Shown here piece by piece: positions 5,441-6,914 of a stretch of DNA of 6,914 nucleotides. Location of the stretch: the NCBI GenBank assembly GCA_016210935.1, contig JACQTH010000363.1, forward strand, positions 1-6,914, written 5' to 3'. Position 1 is the first letter of the stretch. Every line of letters begins with the position of its first letter. Origin of the DNA: Acidobacteriota bacterium. GTDB taxonomy: Bacteria; Acidobacteriota; Vicinamibacteria; Vicinamibacterales; JACQTH01. The translations under genes and the position numbers were made by a program. A model generated the notes under the pieces. That model saw nothing but the letters and a program-made list of their open reading frames with translations. It had not been told where the DNA came from and searched no databases.

Positions 5441-5799
5441 TCCCCATCAATTATACCTGGCTATACGTGGCGAGCCGTCCTGGCAGCTTCACCTACGGCA
5501 CCGGACGCTGGCCTGCGCTTCGGTTCACCCGTCGCGTGGCGCTTGGCACCGACGGATTTCCATCCGACATGCGAGGCGAACTCGATGTCCTTCGATCGGT
5601 TGGGGGTCTCGCGGGAGAGGATGACGCGGAGCTGGCCCGTCGGCTCGACCGCGGCCACGCGCTCGTCGAGGAGCGATTCGGCCGCGGGATCGAGCCCGCG
5701 CCGCATCCCCCTTCTGCGGTGGCCATGGCTGCGATACGCTGTGAAGCCGAGAGCCAGGCCGCGCGACTTTTCGCGCGGATGCAGCGGTTGGAGGGCTGA
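5431..5799 (+). pseudogene. C-terminal remnant of an SsnA-like amidohydrolase
   Basis: The frame is open from TTG 5431, but family-like sequence begins only near 5500-5520. RRVALGTDGFPSDM matches the strand and metal-binding Asp (GTDG) near the C-terminal end of metal-dependent amidohydrolases of the SsnA/chlorohydrolase type. ELARRLDRGHALVEERFG then matches the usual helix before the final beta domain. The roughly 300 residues before this, with the HxH and other metal ligands, are missing. No trace of them lies upstream, where the minus-strand coiled-coil ORF and palindromes sit. It therefore cannot be an active hydrolase. The stop ends three bases before the PLP gene's GTG, as in an intact operon, and the PLP gene's ribosome site lies inside the remnant. 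A short unrelated ORF is the alternative, but the GTDG-x3-DM match argues against that. Confidence 0.6.
5450..5455 (-). promoter_or_regulatory. perfect -10 box before the coiled-coil ORF
   Basis: The minus strand reads TATAAT here, ending nine bases before ATG 5440. No -35 is recognisable 16-18 bases upstream. If used, the transcript would start only two or three bases before the ATG, giving a nearly leaderless mRNA. It is rare for so AT-rich a hexamer to occur in this GC-rich setting, but one hexamer is weak evidence. Confidence 0.3.
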
Positions 5800-5802
5800 G
5801 CG

Positions 5803-6914
5803 GTGAATCCTCTCGAGATGGAACTTGCCGATCGGGCCGTCATGGAGCGAGCGGCGCAGTGCTGCCGGGAGGGCGGCATCGTGCTGCCGACGTTCGGCCA
5901 GCTGGCCGAGCCGCATCGCATTCCAGGCTCGGTTCGGGAGCGCCTGGCGCGAATCGATCCGGATGCGCCGCATCCGTTGAACCTCTTTCGCGTTCACTGG
6001 TACAACGCCGGAAGCCGGCGCGAACAGACCGCCACTGCGGACCACCTTGTTCTGCCGGCGACCCTCACCGGCGTGCCCGCTCGCATCGTTGTGGCGTTGG
6101 GAAACCGCTTTCCCATGATTCGCGCGCATAAGGTGCTGGCCGCGTACGCCTGCCTGGCCCCGCGGCTGGTCGCGGGCCGGTTCGACCCCACGCGGCACAA
6201 GGCGATCTGGCCGTCGACCGGCAATTACTGCCGCGGCGGTGTCGCGATCTCGCGAATCATGGGATGCCGCGGCGTCGCCGTCCTGCCCGCCGGCATGAGC
6301 GCAGAGCGGTTTTCCTGGTTGGACCGATGGGTTCTCGATCCGGCGGATGTCATCCGAACGCCCGGGTCCGAAAGCAACGTCAAGGAGATTTACGACGCGT
6401 GCCACGAGTTGGCGCGTGATCCGGCGAACGTGATTCTCAATCAGTTTTCCGAGTTCGGAAACTACCTCGCGCACTACGAGTGCACCGGACGCGCGCTCGA
6501 ACGGATCGCCGAATCGCTGCAGGAGGCAGCGCCTGGAACCCTGCGCGCGTTCGTCTCGGCGACCGGTTCTGCGGGCACGCTGGGGGCCGGCGACTACCTC
6601 AAGGAGCGGCACGGCACCCGTATTGTCGCGGCGGAAGCGCTCGAGTGTCCGACGATGCTCTACAACGGCTTTGGCGAGCACAATATTCAGGGGATCGGCG
6701 ACAAGCATATTCCGCTGATCCACAACGTCATGAATACCGACGCCGTGACGGCGGTTTCGGATCGGGCAACCGACACGCTCAATGTCGTGTTCAACACGCC
6801 GATCGGCTGCAACTATTTGACCTCACGGCTCGGCGTGCCACCTCCTGTCGTCGAACAGCTCTCCAGCCTTGGCCTGTCGAGCATCTGCAATATCGTCGCC
6901 TCGATCAAGACCGC
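5803..6914 (+). CDS. fold-type II PLP-dependent enzyme (3' partial)
   Basis: The frame is open for 370 codons to the window edge. It is of the cysteine synthase/threonine synthase/diaminopropionate ammonia-lyase fold: AHK with Lys110 as the likely PLP Schiff-base residue, PSTGNYCRGG (137-146) for the cofactor and substrate carboxylate loop, and TGSAGTLGAGDYL (254-266) as the phosphate-binding glycine loop. HPLNLFR near 65 and IQGIGDKHIPLIHN near 290-300 match a group often named PLP-dependent protein subunit beta. Members I recall sit with SsnA/YgfK-type genes in purine or selenium-linked clusters. The SsnA-like remnant just upstream agrees with that. Its reaction, perhaps a beta-elimination or amino-acid lyase step, is unproven. 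GTG 5803 follows GGAGGG (5790-5795) by seven bases; ATG 5818 is an alternative. Homologues of about 450 residues suggest 70-80 residues lie beyond the edge. Confidence 0.9.
   Translation, partial: MNPLEMELADRAVMERAAQCCREGGIVLPTFGQLAEPHRIPGSVRERLARIDPDAPHPLNLFRVHWYNAGSRREQTATADHLVLPATLTGVPARIVVALGNRFPMIRAHKVLAAYACLAPRLVAGRFDPTRHKAIWPSTGNYCRGGVAISRIMGCRGVAVLPAGMSAERFSWLDRWVLDPADVIRTPGSESNVKEIYDACHELARDPANVILNQFSEFGNYLAHYECTGRALERIAESLQEAAPGTLRAFVSATGSAGTLGAGDYLKERHGTRIVAAEALECPTMLYNGFGEHNIQGIGDKHIPLIHNVMNTDAVTAVSDRATDTLNVVFNTPIGCNYLTSRLGVPPPVVEQLSSLGLSSICNIVASIKT

Noticed and set aside
5461..6723. 420-residue minus-strand open frame opposite the PLP gene and amidohydrolase remnant
   Set aside because: The plus strand carries conserved PLP motifs across the same bases. 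The antisense product has shadow-like composition and no family features.

Overview
The window is GC-rich, gene-dense bacterial chromosome. It has small single-domain genes, short intergenic palindromes, an ArsA/HSP20-type ATPase, a PRC-barrel-like protein, an exported O-methyltransferase and a short coiled-coil ORF with a degraded 3' end. Together these fit an Acidobacteriota-like (perhaps Vicinamibacteria-like) genome. That placement is inferred from style; no marker gene is present.

Layout: (1) 1-144 holds no gene I can support. (2) 145-1113 on the minus strand is a radical SAM/SPASM protein. It is divergent from (3) an ArsA/Get3-family ATPase with a C-terminal HSP20-like domain (1359-2552). 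The ATPase stop overlaps, by ATGA, the start of (4) a 78-residue helical protein (2549-2785). (5) A perfect inverted repeat (2836-2888) with a plausible embedded promoter precedes (6) a duplicated PRC-barrel-like protein (2954-3406) and (7) a PD-(D/E)XK nuclease-fold protein (3546-4301). (8) 4397-5062 encodes a signal-peptide-bearing, caffeoyl-CoA-O-methyltransferase-like enzyme. (9) 5083-5250 is a cluster of palindromes, including a second, diverged copy of the 2836-2888 repeat. Its last hairpin forms the 3' end of (10) a small minus-strand coiled-coil ORF (5174-5440). (11) 5431-5799 carries the C-terminal remnant of an SsnA-like amidohydrolase, three bases ahead of (12) a fold-type II PLP enzyme that runs off the window (5803-6914).

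How the genes relate: the ATPase and the small helical protein are translationally coupled and probably act together. The ATPase lacks the arsenite-binding and Get3 CXXC cysteines, so this is not an arsenic operon. The amidohydrolase remnant and PLP enzyme look like the end of an operon whose upstream part was replaced by the 5.1-5.5 kb repeat/small-ORF patch. The other genes are single-function neighbours with no visible pathway link. I did not find a clear new system. The best leads are the ATPase/small-protein pair, the shared palindromic repeat family, and the truncation junction near 5.5 kb.
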